Shown here: positions 46,285 through 55,660 of the stretch, one piece after another
How positions within the stretch are numbered: position 1 is the stretch's first letter
Layout: every line of letters begins with the position of its first letter
Assembly: GCA_026390015.1 (NCBI GenBank)
Contig: JAPLGS010000077.1
Location: forward strand, 1-64,000
Origin: Chloroflexota bacterium
Lineage (GTDB): Bacteria > Chloroflexota > Anaerolineae > Anaerolineales > Villigracilaceae
Length of the DNA: 64,000 nucleotides
Direction: 5' to 3'
Made by a program: the position numbers and the translations under genes
The notes under the pieces: model-generated
Databases searched by the model: none
What the model was told of the DNA's origin: nothing
What the model saw: only the letters and a program-made list of their open reading frames with translations

Positions 46285-46355
46285 TGTCATTCTGAGACTC
46301 TCACCAGCACTGGTGTAAGGAGCAAGTGTCGCTCCGCCAAGAGAATCGTAACGGA
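46285..46355. repeat. Dispersed repeat remnant (GTCATTCTGAG type)
   Basis: TGTCATTCTGAG at one end and AGAATCGTAACGGA at the other, with a small CACCAG/CTGGTG hairpin between. The layout matches a known class of degenerate dispersed repeats. It lies between two convergent genes. Confidence 0.5.
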
Positions 46356-46359
46356 ATAT

Positions 46360-47517
46360 TTATGTATGACTCGACTCGCCAAGTGTGATCTGAATTGTGA
46401 TCTCTTTTCCGCTGCGCATCACGCCTAACGTGACCTGATCACCAGGTTTGTAGGTATAAAGTACATTTAAGTAATTATGCGTTTCGTTCATCTTGACACC
46501 GTCAATGCTGGTGATGATGTCATCTGCCTGCAGGCCTGCTTTACCAGCTGGGCTGCCAGTGACAACCTTGGTCACATACACGCCCCACTGCACTGGCAAG
46601 TTATATGAGGCAGCGATCTCAGGTGAAATGGCTTGGTAACTGATTCCCATGAAAGGCCGTGAGAAATATCCGTGATCGACAATTTGAGTTGCCACAGCAT
46701 GAGCGGTATTGACCGGGATCGCGAATCCCAAGCCTTCTGCAATGGCACCACTTCCAGAGCCGCGCACGATCATGTTGTTGACGCCGATCACTTCACCGGC
46801 TAGGTTGACGAGCGGACCGCCAGAATTGCCTTGATTGATGGCAGCGTCAGTCTGGATCAAACCTTCGATCTGGTAGCCTTTGCCGGTATCGATGGATCGT
46901 CCCGTGGCGCTGACCACGCCAACCGTGACGGTGTTCTTGAAATCACCAAGCGGAGACCCGATCGCGATCACTGACTCACCCGAGTTAAGTAGATCCGAAT
47001 TTCCAAGCATTACCACTGCCGGCACCTTACCTTCCGTCTTTAAGATCGCGATATCTGAATAAGGATCTGCGCCAACGATGGTGGCTTTTTGCTGGCTCCC
47101 ATCCGACAAAACGATATTGACTTCCTTGGTTCCTTCAACGACATGGTTATTCGTCAGGATATAGCCTTTGTCGGATATAAAGAATCCGCTGCCGCTGACG
47201 GTCTGATCGCCGGTCTGACCGAAGAATGTCATTTGACCGGAAATGGTCCCCACAATTGTCACTACGGCTGGACCGACTTTTTGAACCGCTTGTGTGACAG
47301 CGGTTTCCACGTCAGCCGAATTGAGCACAAGTGTTTGACTGGGAGTGTTATTATTGGGATTGGATGCAAGTGCGGGAATTGAAATGGAAGAATTCCCTGC
47401 TTGATTTCTGCTAACAGCTGAATATACAGCCGCACCGCCTGCTGCAGCGCCTGTCAATGCCGATACTCCGGCAATGACCATGACCAGTAAAAGGTAAATT
47501 ATTTTTTTCCATGACAT
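46360..47517 (-). CDS. HtrA/DegP-like serine protease with one PDZ domain
   Basis: A 385-residue membrane-anchored protease from the ATG at 47517 (GGAGG five bases upstream). An N-terminal hydrophobic segment is followed by the S1C domain: His in TNNHVVEG, Asp in YSDIAILK, Ser in NQGNSGGPLVNLAGEVIG. The PDZ domain (about 285-375) includes GVYVTKVVTGSPAGKAGLQ. It degrades or refolds envelope proteins. A second HtrA-like gene lies at 50063. It is divergent from tmk. Confidence 0.92.
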   Translation of the reverse strand: MSWKKIIYLLLVMVIAGVSALTGAAAGGAAVYSAVSRNQAGNSSISIPALASNPNNNTPSQTLVLNSADVETAVTQAVQKVGPAVVTIVGTISGQMTFFGQTGDQTVSGSGFFISDKGYILTNNHVVEGTKEVNIVLSDGSQQKATIVGADPYSDIAILKTEGKVPAVVMLGNSDLLNSGESVIAIGSPLGDFKNTVTVGVVSATGRSIDTGKGYQIEGLIQTDAAINQGNSGGPLVNLAGEVIGVNNMIVRGSGSGAIAEGLGFAIPVNTAHAVATQIVDHGYFSRPFMGISYQAISPEIAASYNLPVQWGVYVTKVVTGSPAGKAGLQADDIITSIDGVKMNETHNYLNVLYTYKPGDQVTLGVMRSGKEITIQITLGESSHT

Positions 47518-47653
47518 TTTTGCCTCCGATATAAGTAAGGACATTCTGACACATAATCATGACAGTACAATTAAATTATCATCGTTAAAATTAATTTAAC
47601 CTAATAATATTGTAAGAGATTGTATAGAATAAAATCCAACATAAAGAGTTGAC

Positions 47654-48274
47654 ATGTTCATCACCCTCGAAGGCCCCGAAGGCTCCGGCAAGACATCACA
47701 CATCCCCTATCTCGTGGAATATCTGCGCGAGAAAGGCTATACCGTTTTCCCGACGCGTGAACCGGGCGGCACATCCATCAGCGAACAAATCCGCGATATT
47801 CTACATGACTTGAAGAACGCCGAGATGCATCCGCGCACAGAGACGCTGCTCTATCAAGCCGCACGCGCACAGATCGTAGAGCAGGTCATCAAGCCGCGAT
47901 TGGCTGTGGGCGAGATAGTGATCTCAGATCGATATTATGACTCGACCATCGCCTACCAAGGATACGGACATCAGCAGGATCTGAATCAAGTCCGCGCGCT
48001 GGTGAAATATGCCACCGGCGGATTAACTCCCAACCTGACAATTTTGCTCGACCTCGATGTTGAAGTTGGCTTGAAACGCAAAACTCAAAACGAAGTGGAA
48101 TGGAATCGAATGGATGCGTACACCGTGGAATTTCATCAACGCGTGCGCAGAGGATATTTGGAAATGGTAAAACAGGAACCGCGGCGATGGGTCGTCGTCA
48201 ACTCAGATCAAAAATGGGATGAAGTGCAGGCGGAATTGAAGAAGGTAATTATTACAGGGTTAACAAAATCATGA
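47654..48274 (+). CDS. tmk: Thymidylate kinase
   Basis: A 206-residue dTMP kinase. P-loop FITLEGPEGSGKTSHIPYL, then FPTREPGGTSISEQIRDIL, ISDRYYDSTIAYQGYG, and DRx-type LID region. It makes dTDP for DNA synthesis. Its stop overlaps map's start as ATGA. Confidence 0.96.
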   Translation: MFITLEGPEGSGKTSHIPYLVEYLREKGYTVFPTREPGGTSISEQIRDILHDLKNAEMHPRTETLLYQAARAQIVEQVIKPRLAVGEIVISDRYYDSTIAYQGYGHQQDLNQVRALVKYATGGLTPNLTILLDLDVEVGLKRKTQNEVEWNRMDAYTVEFHQRVRRGYLEMVKQEPRRWVVVNSDQKWDEVQAELKKVIITGLTKS

Positions 48275-49014
48275 TCGTCAACTCTGACGAAGATATCAAA
48301 CACCTGAAAGCCATCGGTCACATCTGCGCCATGACTTTGAAAACAATGATGGAACACGCCAGTCCCGGCATAACCACATTGGAGTTGGACAATATCGGCA
48401 TGGAGCTCCTGAAAAAAGAAGGCGCTCAATCTGCACCGATGGCAATGTATCATTTTCCCGGCGCAACCTGCATCAGCATTTCACCGGTCATCGCGCATGG
48501 TATTCCCAATGAACGTGTTTTGCAGGAAGGCGACCTTGTCAACATCGACGTCTCTGCTGAGATGAATGGCTATTATGGAGACACAGGCGCCTCGATGGTC
48601 ATTGCAACGCATGTGCCTGAATATGAAAAATTACTCTCAGCCGCGAAGTCTGCGCTTGAAAAAGCGATCCAGGTTGCAGTGGCAGGACAGCCGCTAAATC
48701 TGATCGGTCAAACGATTCAGCAGGATGCAAAACGAAACGGATTCGGCGTCATCTATGATCTGACCGGTCACGGCATCGGGCATAAACTGCACGAAGAGCC
48801 GGCTGAAGTTTTCAACTATACCAAGCCAAAAGACCAACGCATTCTTGACGAAGGATTGGTTCTCGCAATCGAGCCATTCCTCACCACCGGCAAAGGACAC
48901 GTCCGCGAAGGATCGGATGGCTGGTCATTGCGGACAATAGACCGGACGATCGCGGCTCAATTTGAACACACGATCATTGTCACAAAAGATAAGCCTATCA
49001 TCCTTACGATATAA
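48271..49014 (+). CDS. map: Methionine aminopeptidase, type I
   Basis: A 247-residue dimetal peptidase that removes the initiator Met. The five metal ligands can be placed: D in NIDVSAEMNGYYGDTG (two), H in TGHGIGHKLHEEP, E in AIEPFLT, and E in FEHTIIVT. Translationally coupled to tmk. Confidence 0.96.
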   Translation: MIVNSDEDIKHLKAIGHICAMTLKTMMEHASPGITTLELDNIGMELLKKEGAQSAPMAMYHFPGATCISISPVIAHGIPNERVLQEGDLVNIDVSAEMNGYYGDTGASMVIATHVPEYEKLLSAAKSALEKAIQVAVAGQPLNLIGQTIQQDAKRNGFGVIYDLTGHGIGHKLHEEPAEVFNYTKPKDQRILDEGLVLAIEPFLTTGKGHVREGSDGWSLRTIDRTIAAQFEHTIIVTKDKPIILTI

Positions 49015-49102
49015 ATCACTCTGCAGTGTTCTTATGGAATAATTTTACAGCAGGCTCACGAAAAATACAGGTTAGAGTTATGTTAGTGTATCTTTTGAGT
49101 GC

Positions 49103-49131
49103 TTGACGAAGAACTTACGCGGTGTCACAAT
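49103..49131 (+). promoter_or_regulatory. Promoter of the DnaJ-like gene, leaderless layout
   Basis: TTGACG (49103-49108), 17-base spacer, CACAAT (49126-49131), then exactly six bases to the ATG at 49138. No ribosome binding site is present. Confidence 0.55.
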
Positions 49132-49137
49132 AGCCTC

Positions 49138-50043
49138 ATGGATTATAAGGATTACTACAAAGTTCTCGGCGTGGGACGAAAAGCCAGCGCAGACGATATC
49201 CGCACCGCATATCGTAAGCTTGCCATGCAATTTCACCCGGATAAAAATCCTGGCGACAAAAAAGCCGAGGATAAATTCAAAGAAATTAACGAAGCGTATC
49301 AGGTCTTGAGCGACGAACAAAAACGCGCGCGCTACGATCAGTTGGGAAGCGCGTATTCCAACTTCCGCACAGGCGGCGGACGGCCGGGTGACTTTCGGTG
49401 GGATGACTGGTTTCAGCAGCAACAAAGCGGGCAGCAAAGAAGCTCTGGAAACACTGACGATCCACTTGGAGGCGCTGGCGGGTTCTCCGATTTCTTCCGC
49501 ACGATATTTGGCGAGGCGATCCGTAATTCTGCGCGCGGTCAGGCAACGCAGCAACAGCAGGGGTTTCAGCAGGAAGTACAGATCAGTTTTCAAGAAGCAT
49601 ACGAAGGCACACTGCGTCAATTTCAAAGCAACGAAAAAAAACTGCAGGTGCGCATCCCGGCCGGGGTCAAGACAGATTCAAAAGTAAGAGTGGCAGGCGC
49701 GGGGCCTGAAGGACTCGATCTCTATCTCGTAGTGAATATCACAGATGAAGACAAATTCGAGCGCGATGGTCAAGATCTAACGACGACATCCACTTTAAGC
49801 GTCTTCACATTAATTCTGGGCGGCGAAACAGAAGTGGAAACACCCACTGGAAAAGTGAAGTTAAGTATTCCCGCCGGCACCCAGACCGACCAGGTCTTTC
49901 GTCTGGCGGGACGCGGTATGCCGCATTTGAAAGACCCAAAAACAAAAGGTGATCTTTTTGTGAAATTGAAAGTACAAGTTCCCAAATACCTATCGTCCAA
50001 ACAGAGAGAGTTGCTTGAAGAAGCAGTCAGCATAAAATTTTAG
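49138..50043 (+). CDS. DnaJ-like co-chaperone of the CbpA type
   Basis: A 301-residue protein. The J domain is N-terminal ([20 protein letters not shown], with HPD in [10 protein letters not shown]). A Gly/Phe/Gln-rich segment follows to about 140, then the two C-terminal substrate-binding domains ([38 protein letters not shown]). There is no zinc-finger domain, hence class II. It stimulates DnaK. The ATG at 49138 is chosen because an upstream in-frame start lacks both a site and similarity. Confidence 0.9.
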   Translation: MDYKDYYKVLGVGRKASADDIRTAYRKLAMQFHPDKNPGDKKAEDKFKEINEAYQVLSDEQKRARYDQLGSAYSNFRTGGGRPGDFRWDDWFQQQQSGQQRSSGNTDDPLGGAGGFSDFFRTIFGEAIRNSARGQATQQQQGFQQEVQISFQEAYEGTLRQFQSNEKKLQVRIPAGVKTDSKVRVAGAGPEGLDLYLVVNITDEDKFERDGQDLTTTSTLSVFTLILGGETEVETPTGKVKLSIPAGTQTDQVFRLAGRGMPHLKDPKTKGDLFVKLKVQVPKYLSSKQRELLEEAVSIKF

Positions 50044-50062
50044 TGTAAGCATAGGAGAGTTC

Positions 50063-51196
50063 ATGAAAACAAAACGCAGTATTTTAGCTTTTATAGTTTT
50101 GATCGTTGCAATACTGGCATGTCAATCACTACCGCTATCCAATCAACAACCTTCATCTGTGGTGGCGCCGGTGCAGGCCATAGACCCTGTTAATACGAAC
50201 GCCGCCAACCCAGTTGCTCAACAGGATGGGTTGGTCGCGCTTTATGAAAACGTCAGCCCTGGTACCGTTGCGATCCTCACAGATCAAGGTCAAGGTTCCG
50301 GATTTGTGTATGATGCAAAAGGCGACATCGTAACGAACTTTCATGTGGTTGAAGGCGCCACCACAATAGAAGTTAGATTCAGCTCCGGCTTTCTGGCTTA
50401 TGGAACAGTTGTCGGGACTGATACAGATTCTGATCTTGCCATCGTCAAAGTGGAAGCTCCCGCCGAGGAGCTTCATCCGCTGCCGCTCGGTGATTCAGAC
50501 GCGCTGAAAGTTGGTCAGACCGTTGTGGCCATTGGCAACCCTTTTGGTTTGAACGGCACAATGACAGTCGGCATCGTCTCTGCGCTCGGCCGCACATTGG
50601 ACGCCATTCATCAAACAAAGGAGGGACGCCCATTCACTGCCGGCGATATTATCCAAACGGACGCGGCTATTAACCCGGGTAACTCTGGCGGCCCACTCTT
50701 CAACCTGAACGGTGAAGTGATCGGCATCAACCGCGCCATCCGCACGCTGAGTTCAACATCCAGCGGCGAGCCGGTAAACTCCGGTATTGGCTTTGCGGTT
50801 TCCATCAATATGGTTAAACGTGTCGCACCGGTTTTGATCACGGCTGGCAAATATGATTATCCATTTTTGGGAATCTCATCCATGGATTCATTGAGTCTCG
50901 AAATGATCAAAGAACTTGGCCTGAACACATTCACCGGCGCATATGTCACAGATGTAGTCGCAGGCGGCCCCGCGGATAAAGCAGGGATCATCGCAAGCAG
51001 TAAACCCACCAATATTCCCGGTCTACTTGGCGGCGGCGATCTTATCATCGCAATTGACGGGCACGCAGTCCGCACTTTTGATGAAATGCTGGCCTATCTC
51101 ATCACCAACAAAGGCCCGGGCGATACGGTTGTCCTGCAAGTATTACGCGGCAATGAGAAAGTGGATATAACTCTTACTCTTGACAAACGTCCATAG
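50063..51196 (+). CDS. HtrA-like serine protease, lipoprotein
   Basis: A 377-residue protease. Signal peptide with lipobox ILAC (C20), S1C domain with His in TNFHVVEG, Asp in DSDLAIVK and Ser in NPGNSGGPLFNLNGEVIG, and a C-terminal PDZ domain (GAYVTDVVAGGPADKAGI). It follows the DnaJ-like gene by 19 bases with AGGAGAG as site, so the two may be co-transcribed. The second HtrA in this window. Confidence 0.93.
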   Translation: MKTKRSILAFIVLIVAILACQSLPLSNQQPSSVVAPVQAIDPVNTNAANPVAQQDGLVALYENVSPGTVAILTDQGQGSGFVYDAKGDIVTNFHVVEGATTIEVRFSSGFLAYGTVVGTDTDSDLAIVKVEAPAEELHPLPLGDSDALKVGQTVVAIGNPFGLNGTMTVGIVSALGRTLDAIHQTKEGRPFTAGDIIQTDAAINPGNSGGPLFNLNGEVIGINRAIRTLSSTSSGEPVNSGIGFAVSINMVKRVAPVLITAGKYDYPFLGISSMDSLSLEMIKELGLNTFTGAYVTDVVAGGPADKAGIIASSKPTNIPGLLGGGDLIIAIDGHAVRTFDEMLAYLITNKGPGDTVVLQVLRGNEKVDITLTLDKRP

Positions 51197-51198
51197 AA

Positions 51199-51234
51199 AA
51201 ACAAAGAGCGGCTCGGTTGAGCCGCTCTTTGTTT
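51199..51234 (+). terminator. Strong terminator after the HtrA-like gene
   Basis: 16-bp perfect arms AAACAAAGAGCGGCTC and GAGCCGCTCTTTGTTT with loop GGTT. Confidence 0.9.
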
Positions 51235-51348
51235 TCAGTTTCTAATTTAGATCTAATATTCAAACGCAATTGTTCATCGTGCTGTCATGTTGAAGACGTA
51301 GAATAAAGAAATAAGATGCAAAGAACAAGCATCGCATTCTCCTCTCCA

Positions 51349-51382
51349 GAAGATCCAAAGTCCGGGCAGACTTCGGATCTTC
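51349..51382 (-). terminator. Hairpin beside the amine-oxidase-like gene's stop
   Basis: Arms GAAGATCCAAAGTC and GACTTCGGATCTTC (one mismatch), loop CGGGCA. No T-run on the minus strand, so its role as a terminator is uncertain. Confidence 0.5.
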
Positions 51383-51385
51383 AAT

Positions 51386-52663
51386 TTAATTCAACATCAT
51401 CCGCGCCGCTTTTCTTCCGATCTCCACTGCGAAATTCGTTCCCCGATCCCATGGATAGACCTGACTCATCGAGGCAAAATATAATCCTTCGATCGGAGTT
51501 TGTATCTCCGGAATATTTCTTGAATGATTCACCAACGGCACGGGCTGTGCGTAATTTGTTTTGTGCACCCAAATCTTCTTCACCCAATCGCGTGAGAATT
51601 CAGGATTAAATTTTTGAAACGCTGGGATAAATCTTTCCAACAATTCATCATCGCTCATTGAAAAATATTCATGTCCCAACTCGAGATAATCACCGGCGTA
51701 CATAATATGATCGCCGCCAAAATTTTCCCTGGGCACAAAATTCGTGTGTTCCACCAGCGCCAAAAACGGATAGCCTTCATCCTTCGGCACGTTGAACCAG
51801 TAATAGCCATCCTTTGAAAGCGAATGTTTCAGCGCAAGAGTCATCACCACCGCGCCCATCGATTTCAATTCAAGCAAACCTTTTAAATAATTTTCAGGAA
51901 GATCGGGACATAATCTTGCCATCAGATTCGGCGGTGTAGTGACAAGAACTTTATCGAAAGATTCATCGTCCACGGTCAGACTACCCGTCGACTGATCTTG
52001 TTTAATTGAATTGACCTGCGCGTTGAGTTTTATCTCCACGCCCAGCTCCCGTAGTTTTTCCGCAAACAGATCAGCGAACTTCTGAAAGCCACCTTCGAAC
52101 GTGCCGAGCCGCGTGGTGCGTGCATGGATACGCGCCCACATCCACGCCATATTGACATCTTTATAGAAGGGGCCAAATTTTCCTACGAGTAAGGGCTTCC
52201 ACATCTGCTCGTAGACTTGTCTGCCCGCGTATTTTAACATCCACTCATCGGCAGTGACTTTTTCCAGCGCGCGCCAGTTTTTTGTCAGACGCAGAAATAA
52301 TCCTACGAAACCGAATCTAATTTTGTTCAGACCAAATCCAAGTCCGGGAAAGCGGAGCGCGTTGAGAATTGAGTCAAAGGGATACCATTTATTTTTGTAC
52401 AGCATCACTGTAAATGGGCGCGGAAATCTTACTTTATCCTCCAGCCCCAACTCACGGATCAATGACAGCATTTCCGAGTCACTTTGAAACCAGTGATGAT
52501 AGAACTTCTCGACCGACCAATCCCAGTGCGGCTCCTTGAAACCGGAAGCCAATCCGCCCACATACTCAGCGGATTCAAAAATGGTTACAACATGTCCTGC
52601 TTTTTTTAGATCGTATGCGGCAACCATGCCGCTGTATCCAGCCCCAATAATTGCGATTTTCAT
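51386..52663 (-). CDS. FAD-dependent amine-oxidase/protoporphyrinogen-oxidase-like protein
   Basis: A 425-residue flavoprotein. The FAD motif is MKIAIIGAGYSGMVAAYDLK, followed by VGGLASGF; the C-terminal FAD contact is near GLYFASMSQVYPWDRGTNFA. The family includes UDP-galactopyranose-mutase-like and carotenoid/porphyrin oxidases; the blocks WSVEKFYHHWFQSDSEM and WMLKYAGRQVYEQMWKPLL point to the group often found in polysaccharide or lipid clusters. A flippase-like gene is encoded 18 bases upstream on the same strand. The substrate is unknown. Confidence 0.85.
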   Translation of the reverse strand: MKIAIIGAGYSGMVAAYDLKKAGHVVTIFESAEYVGGLASGFKEPHWDWSVEKFYHHWFQSDSEMLSLIRELGLEDKVRFPRPFTVMLYKNKWYPFDSILNALRFPGLGFGLNKIRFGFVGLFLRLTKNWRALEKVTADEWMLKYAGRQVYEQMWKPLLVGKFGPFYKDVNMAWMWARIHARTTRLGTFEGGFQKFADLFAEKLRELGVEIKLNAQVNSIKQDQSTGSLTVDDESFDKVLVTTPPNLMARLCPDLPENYLKGLLELKSMGAVVMTLALKHSLSKDGYYWFNVPKDEGYPFLALVEHTNFVPRENFGGDHIMYAGDYLELGHEYFSMSDDELLERFIPAFQKFNPEFSRDWVKKIWVHKTNYAQPVPLVNHSRNIPEIQTPIEGLYFASMSQVYPWDRGTNFAVEIGRKAARMMLN

Positions 52664-52681
52664 TTTTCCTCGTTTGTACGA

Positions 52682-53686
52682 TTAATTTTTTGTTTCATCC
52701 CTCAATGAATCGTTCCACTTCAAGCCTTCACGCGCCATGTAGTATGCGCCGAGCAATGTGATCGGCAGCCAGAGCGCTACGTGCAAGGTGAGTGTATATC
52801 CCGCCGCAGTGGCTTGATCCACACCATAGGCGGTGAGGACTGCGATGCCCGGCGCGTCAAATGTGCCAATGTAGCCCGGCGCGGATGGAATGGTGGTGGC
52901 GAGGTTGACAATTCCGTTCATCAACATCAACGCGAAGAAAGACACGTTGAAATTAAAAGCATGCATCACGAACCAGTATTTGCCCGTCTCCAACAGCCAG
53001 ATGATGACCGAGGTGAGGAAGACCATCAACACGTTAAAGGGGGAACGCAGCGCAGCGAGTCCATCCAAAAACTTATTCATGATGCCAATTATTTTGTCAT
53101 GCATTTTTTTTGGCATGAGATGCTCGATCATCCAATTGCCGATCTTTGCAGTGACCTGCGGAAACATAGCCGCCAGCAGAAAAAAGAATAGCGCGCCAAG
53201 AAAAACGCCTGTGCCAACAACCGCCACCTGTTGAATGTTCCCCACAAAGCCAGATGCGCTGGTTAGTTTCGCAAGCTCTGATAAATTAACAAAAATAAAC
53301 GCCAGCATCACCACGCCGTCAAAAATACGCTCGACGATAATGGTGGCAAGCGATGCTGAGACGGGCACACCTTCTTTTCGTTTCAATATAACAGCGCGTA
53401 ATACTTCACCTGCGCGCGCGGGATAAATATTATTGCCCATATAGCCGATCGTGGTAATGGGGAACATGGTTTTCGTGGGGATTTCCTTGATAGGCCTAAG
53501 CAAATAATGCCAGCGCCAGGCACGCACCCAAACACCGATGAAATACACACCGATCCCTGGGATCAACCAGAAATAATTTGCTTTTTGAACGGTACCCCAA
53601 AATTCAGTAAGTTTTAATCCGCGCAGGGAAAGCCAGATAAAGACGATGCTGATGAGCACCCCAAGCCAAAATTGCCATTTTTTCAT
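52682..53686 (-). CDS. LPG-synthase-type flippase domain protein (UPF0104)
   Basis: A 334-residue membrane protein with about eight helices. The blocks VRAWRWHYLLRPIKEIPTKT and TIGYMGNNIYPARAGEVLRA, then SAPGYIGTFDAPGIAVLTAY are typical of the lysylphosphatidylglycerol-synthase N-terminal transmembrane family. I start at the ATG at 53686; a TTG at 53704 would add six residues. It precedes the flavoprotein gene and may act on a lipid-linked substrate with it. Confidence 0.88.
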   Translation of the reverse strand: MKKWQFWLGVLISIVFIWLSLRGLKLTEFWGTVQKANYFWLIPGIGVYFIGVWVRAWRWHYLLRPIKEIPTKTMFPITTIGYMGNNIYPARAGEVLRAVILKRKEGVPVSASLATIIVERIFDGVVMLAFIFVNLSELAKLTSASGFVGNIQQVAVVGTGVFLGALFFFLLAAMFPQVTAKIGNWMIEHLMPKKMHDKIIGIMNKFLDGLAALRSPFNVLMVFLTSVIIWLLETGKYWFVMHAFNFNVSFFALMLMNGIVNLATTIPSAPGYIGTFDAPGIAVLTAYGVDQATAAGYTLTLHVALWLPITLLGAYYMAREGLKWNDSLRDETKN

Positions 53687-53786
53687 AGGCGCTGATTGTA
53701 CCAAAGGAAAGGATGAGTGATGAAATGAGTGCCGAAATCATTCGGATATAATGATTTGAACACTGAAAAAATAAAAAGGATCTTTT

Positions 53787-54671
53787 ATGAAAAAATACTG
53801 GCCTTACCTCAAAGACTATCTCGTCATCTCATTCGCTTCGCTGATTCAGGCGGCCAGTTTGCGGATATTTTTTGTCCCTGCGAATCTGGCTTCTGGCGGC
53901 GTGAGCGGCATCGCGCAGTTGATCAATCACTTTACAGGCTGGCCGATCGGCTTGATGGTGTTGGTCGGGAATATTCCATTATTACTGCTTGGCTGGCGCT
54001 TTCTGGGCGGACGCCGCTTTGCATTGCGAACCGCGGCGGCAATCGTCACTTATTCGCTGCTCACAGATCTGCTTTTGAAAATCCCGATCTTTACTTACTA
54101 CACAAATATTTTGATCAAAGACCTGAAAGGCGACATTTTTCTCAACTCTTTATATGGCGCGATCATCGGCGGTATCGGGTATGGACTGGTCTATCGCGCA
54201 CGCGGCACAAGCGGCGGCTCGGATATTCTGGCTCGTATCCTCAACAAATGGCGCGGAATTCCGATGACGCAAAGTTATTTGATGGTGGATACCGCAGTCA
54301 TTTTAGCGGCTGGATTTGTGTTTGACTGGAAACATGCTTTATACGCGATGATCACGTTATACGTCAGCGGGCTGGTTTCAGAGACGGTACTCGAAGGCGG
54401 CGGGACTGTCCGCACGGCGATGATCGTCACGAACAATCCTGAAGAAGTTTCAGCAAGAGTGATCGAAGATCTTGAGCGCGGCGTAACCTATCTGGAAGGG
54501 CGCGGAGCATACACGGGCAATTCACGTCCCGTTTTATATTGCGTGGTTTCCCGCGCAGAAGTTGTAACGCTAAAAACGATCGTTAACGAAATCGACCCCG
54601 AAGCATTTATGGTGATCGGGGTCGCGCATGAAGCATTGGGAGAAGGCTTTAGGCCGTTGAAGGGACATTAG
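53787..54671 (+). CDS. YitT family membrane protein
   Basis: A 294-residue protein with five or six helices followed by the small cytosolic DUF2179 domain. Blocks: FFVPANLASGGVSGIAQLIN, LVYRARGTSGGSDILARIL, and at the C-terminus ITNN-type VTNNPEEVSARVIEDLERG with GVAHEALGEGF. The function is unknown; a transporter is often proposed. Confidence 0.92.
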   Translation: MKKYWPYLKDYLVISFASLIQAASLRIFFVPANLASGGVSGIAQLINHFTGWPIGLMVLVGNIPLLLLGWRFLGGRRFALRTAAAIVTYSLLTDLLLKIPIFTYYTNILIKDLKGDIFLNSLYGAIIGGIGYGLVYRARGTSGGSDILARILNKWRGIPMTQSYLMVDTAVILAAGFVFDWKHALYAMITLYVSGLVSETVLEGGGTVRTAMIVTNNPEEVSARVIEDLERGVTYLEGRGAYTGNSRPVLYCVVSRAEVVTLKTIVNEIDPEAFMVIGVAHEALGEGFRPLKGH

Positions 54672-54681
54672 TTTTATATCA

Positions 54682-54749
54682 TCATTGCGAGGGCGCTCTC
54701 CCTGGCACCGCCCGCCAGGGCATGTGTGCTCTTCCCGACGAAGCAATGA
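54682..54749. repeat. Dispersed palindromic repeat (TCATTGCGAGG type)
   Basis: Outer arms TCATTGC and GCAATGA, with an inner hairpin CCCTGGC/GCCAGGG (54700-54720) and CTTCCCGACGAAG. It resembles the element at 2873-2962. It lies between the convergent yitT-like gene and era. Confidence 0.8.
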
Positions 54750-54751
54750 CG

Positions 54752-55660
54752 TTACTTTCTTCTTATATACCCAAACTGATTCAACATATTTTGATTGTCG
54801 CGCCAATCCTTTGAAACCTTCACGCGCACTTCGAGAAAAACTTTTCGCCCGCCCATTTCTTCGATCTCTTTACGCGCGGCGCTTCCAATAGACTTCAACA
54901 TCTTGCCGCCTTCGCCGATGACAATTCCCTTTTGCGATTCGCGTTCCACAAAAATTGTCGCGGCGATGTAGGCCATGCCATTCTCGCGCTCCTTGAATTC
55001 GTCAATGCGAACGGCTAAGCTATGCGGAACTTCATCGCGCAATATTTTCAGGCACGATTCGCGGATGAGATCTGCGGCGATGTCGCGCTCGTATGAGTCG
55101 GTCACTTGTTCTTCGGGATAATCGGGGGGCCGCTCTGGGAGCATGCTGATCAGTTTCTCGCGCAGTTCATCCAGCCCGATCTTTTTCGTAGCGGATACTT
55201 TCATCGCCTCGGCATGATTCAATAATTTGACATATTCCGCGCTGTTGGCAGATTCGCCTTCGGCGTCAGCGCTGGGAATATCTATTTTATTTAAGACCAG
55301 CAATCGTTGAGCGCGAAGCGGAAGTTTGTTGAGCAGGTCAGCGATGCGGATGTCATCTTCGGTGGGTTGATCAGAAGAATCCACCAGCCAGATAATTACA
55401 TCCACACCATCTGCGGCTTCTTCAGCTTCGTAGTTTAGAAATTCGCCCAGTTTGTGGCGGGCTTGATGAATGCCGGGCGTATCCACAAAAACAAGTTGGG
55501 CATTTTCGAGGGTGAGGATACCCAGCTGACGGCGGCGTGTGGTCTGCGGACGCGGCGATACAGCGGCGACCTTTTGCCCAAGCAGCGCGTTGAGCAAAGT
55601 GGACTTGCCCACATTGGGGCGTCCGATAATGGCAATAAAACCTGAACGATGTTCGGTCAT
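54752..55660 (-). CDS. era: GTPase Era
   Basis: A 302-residue GTPase needed for 30S ribosome assembly. G1 GRPNVGKSTLLNALL, G2-like RRRQLGIL, G3 DTPGIHQ, G4 NKIDI, and the C-terminal KH domain with GKGIVIGEGGKMLKSIG-like residues (KGIVIGEGGKMLKSIGSAA). Its start overlaps the upstream gene's stop as ATGA. Confidence 0.96.
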   Translation of the reverse strand: MTEHRSGFIAIIGRPNVGKSTLLNALLGQKVAAVSPRPQTTRRRQLGILTLENAQLVFVDTPGIHQARHKLGEFLNYEAEEAADGVDVIIWLVDSSDQPTEDDIRIADLLNKLPLRAQRLLVLNKIDIPSADAEGESANSAEYVKLLNHAEAMKVSATKKIGLDELREKLISMLPERPPDYPEEQVTDSYERDIAADLIRESCLKILRDEVPHSLAVRIDEFKERENGMAYIAATIFVERESQKGIVIGEGGKMLKSIGSAARKEIEEMGGRKVFLEVRVKVSKDWRDNQNMLNQFGYIRRK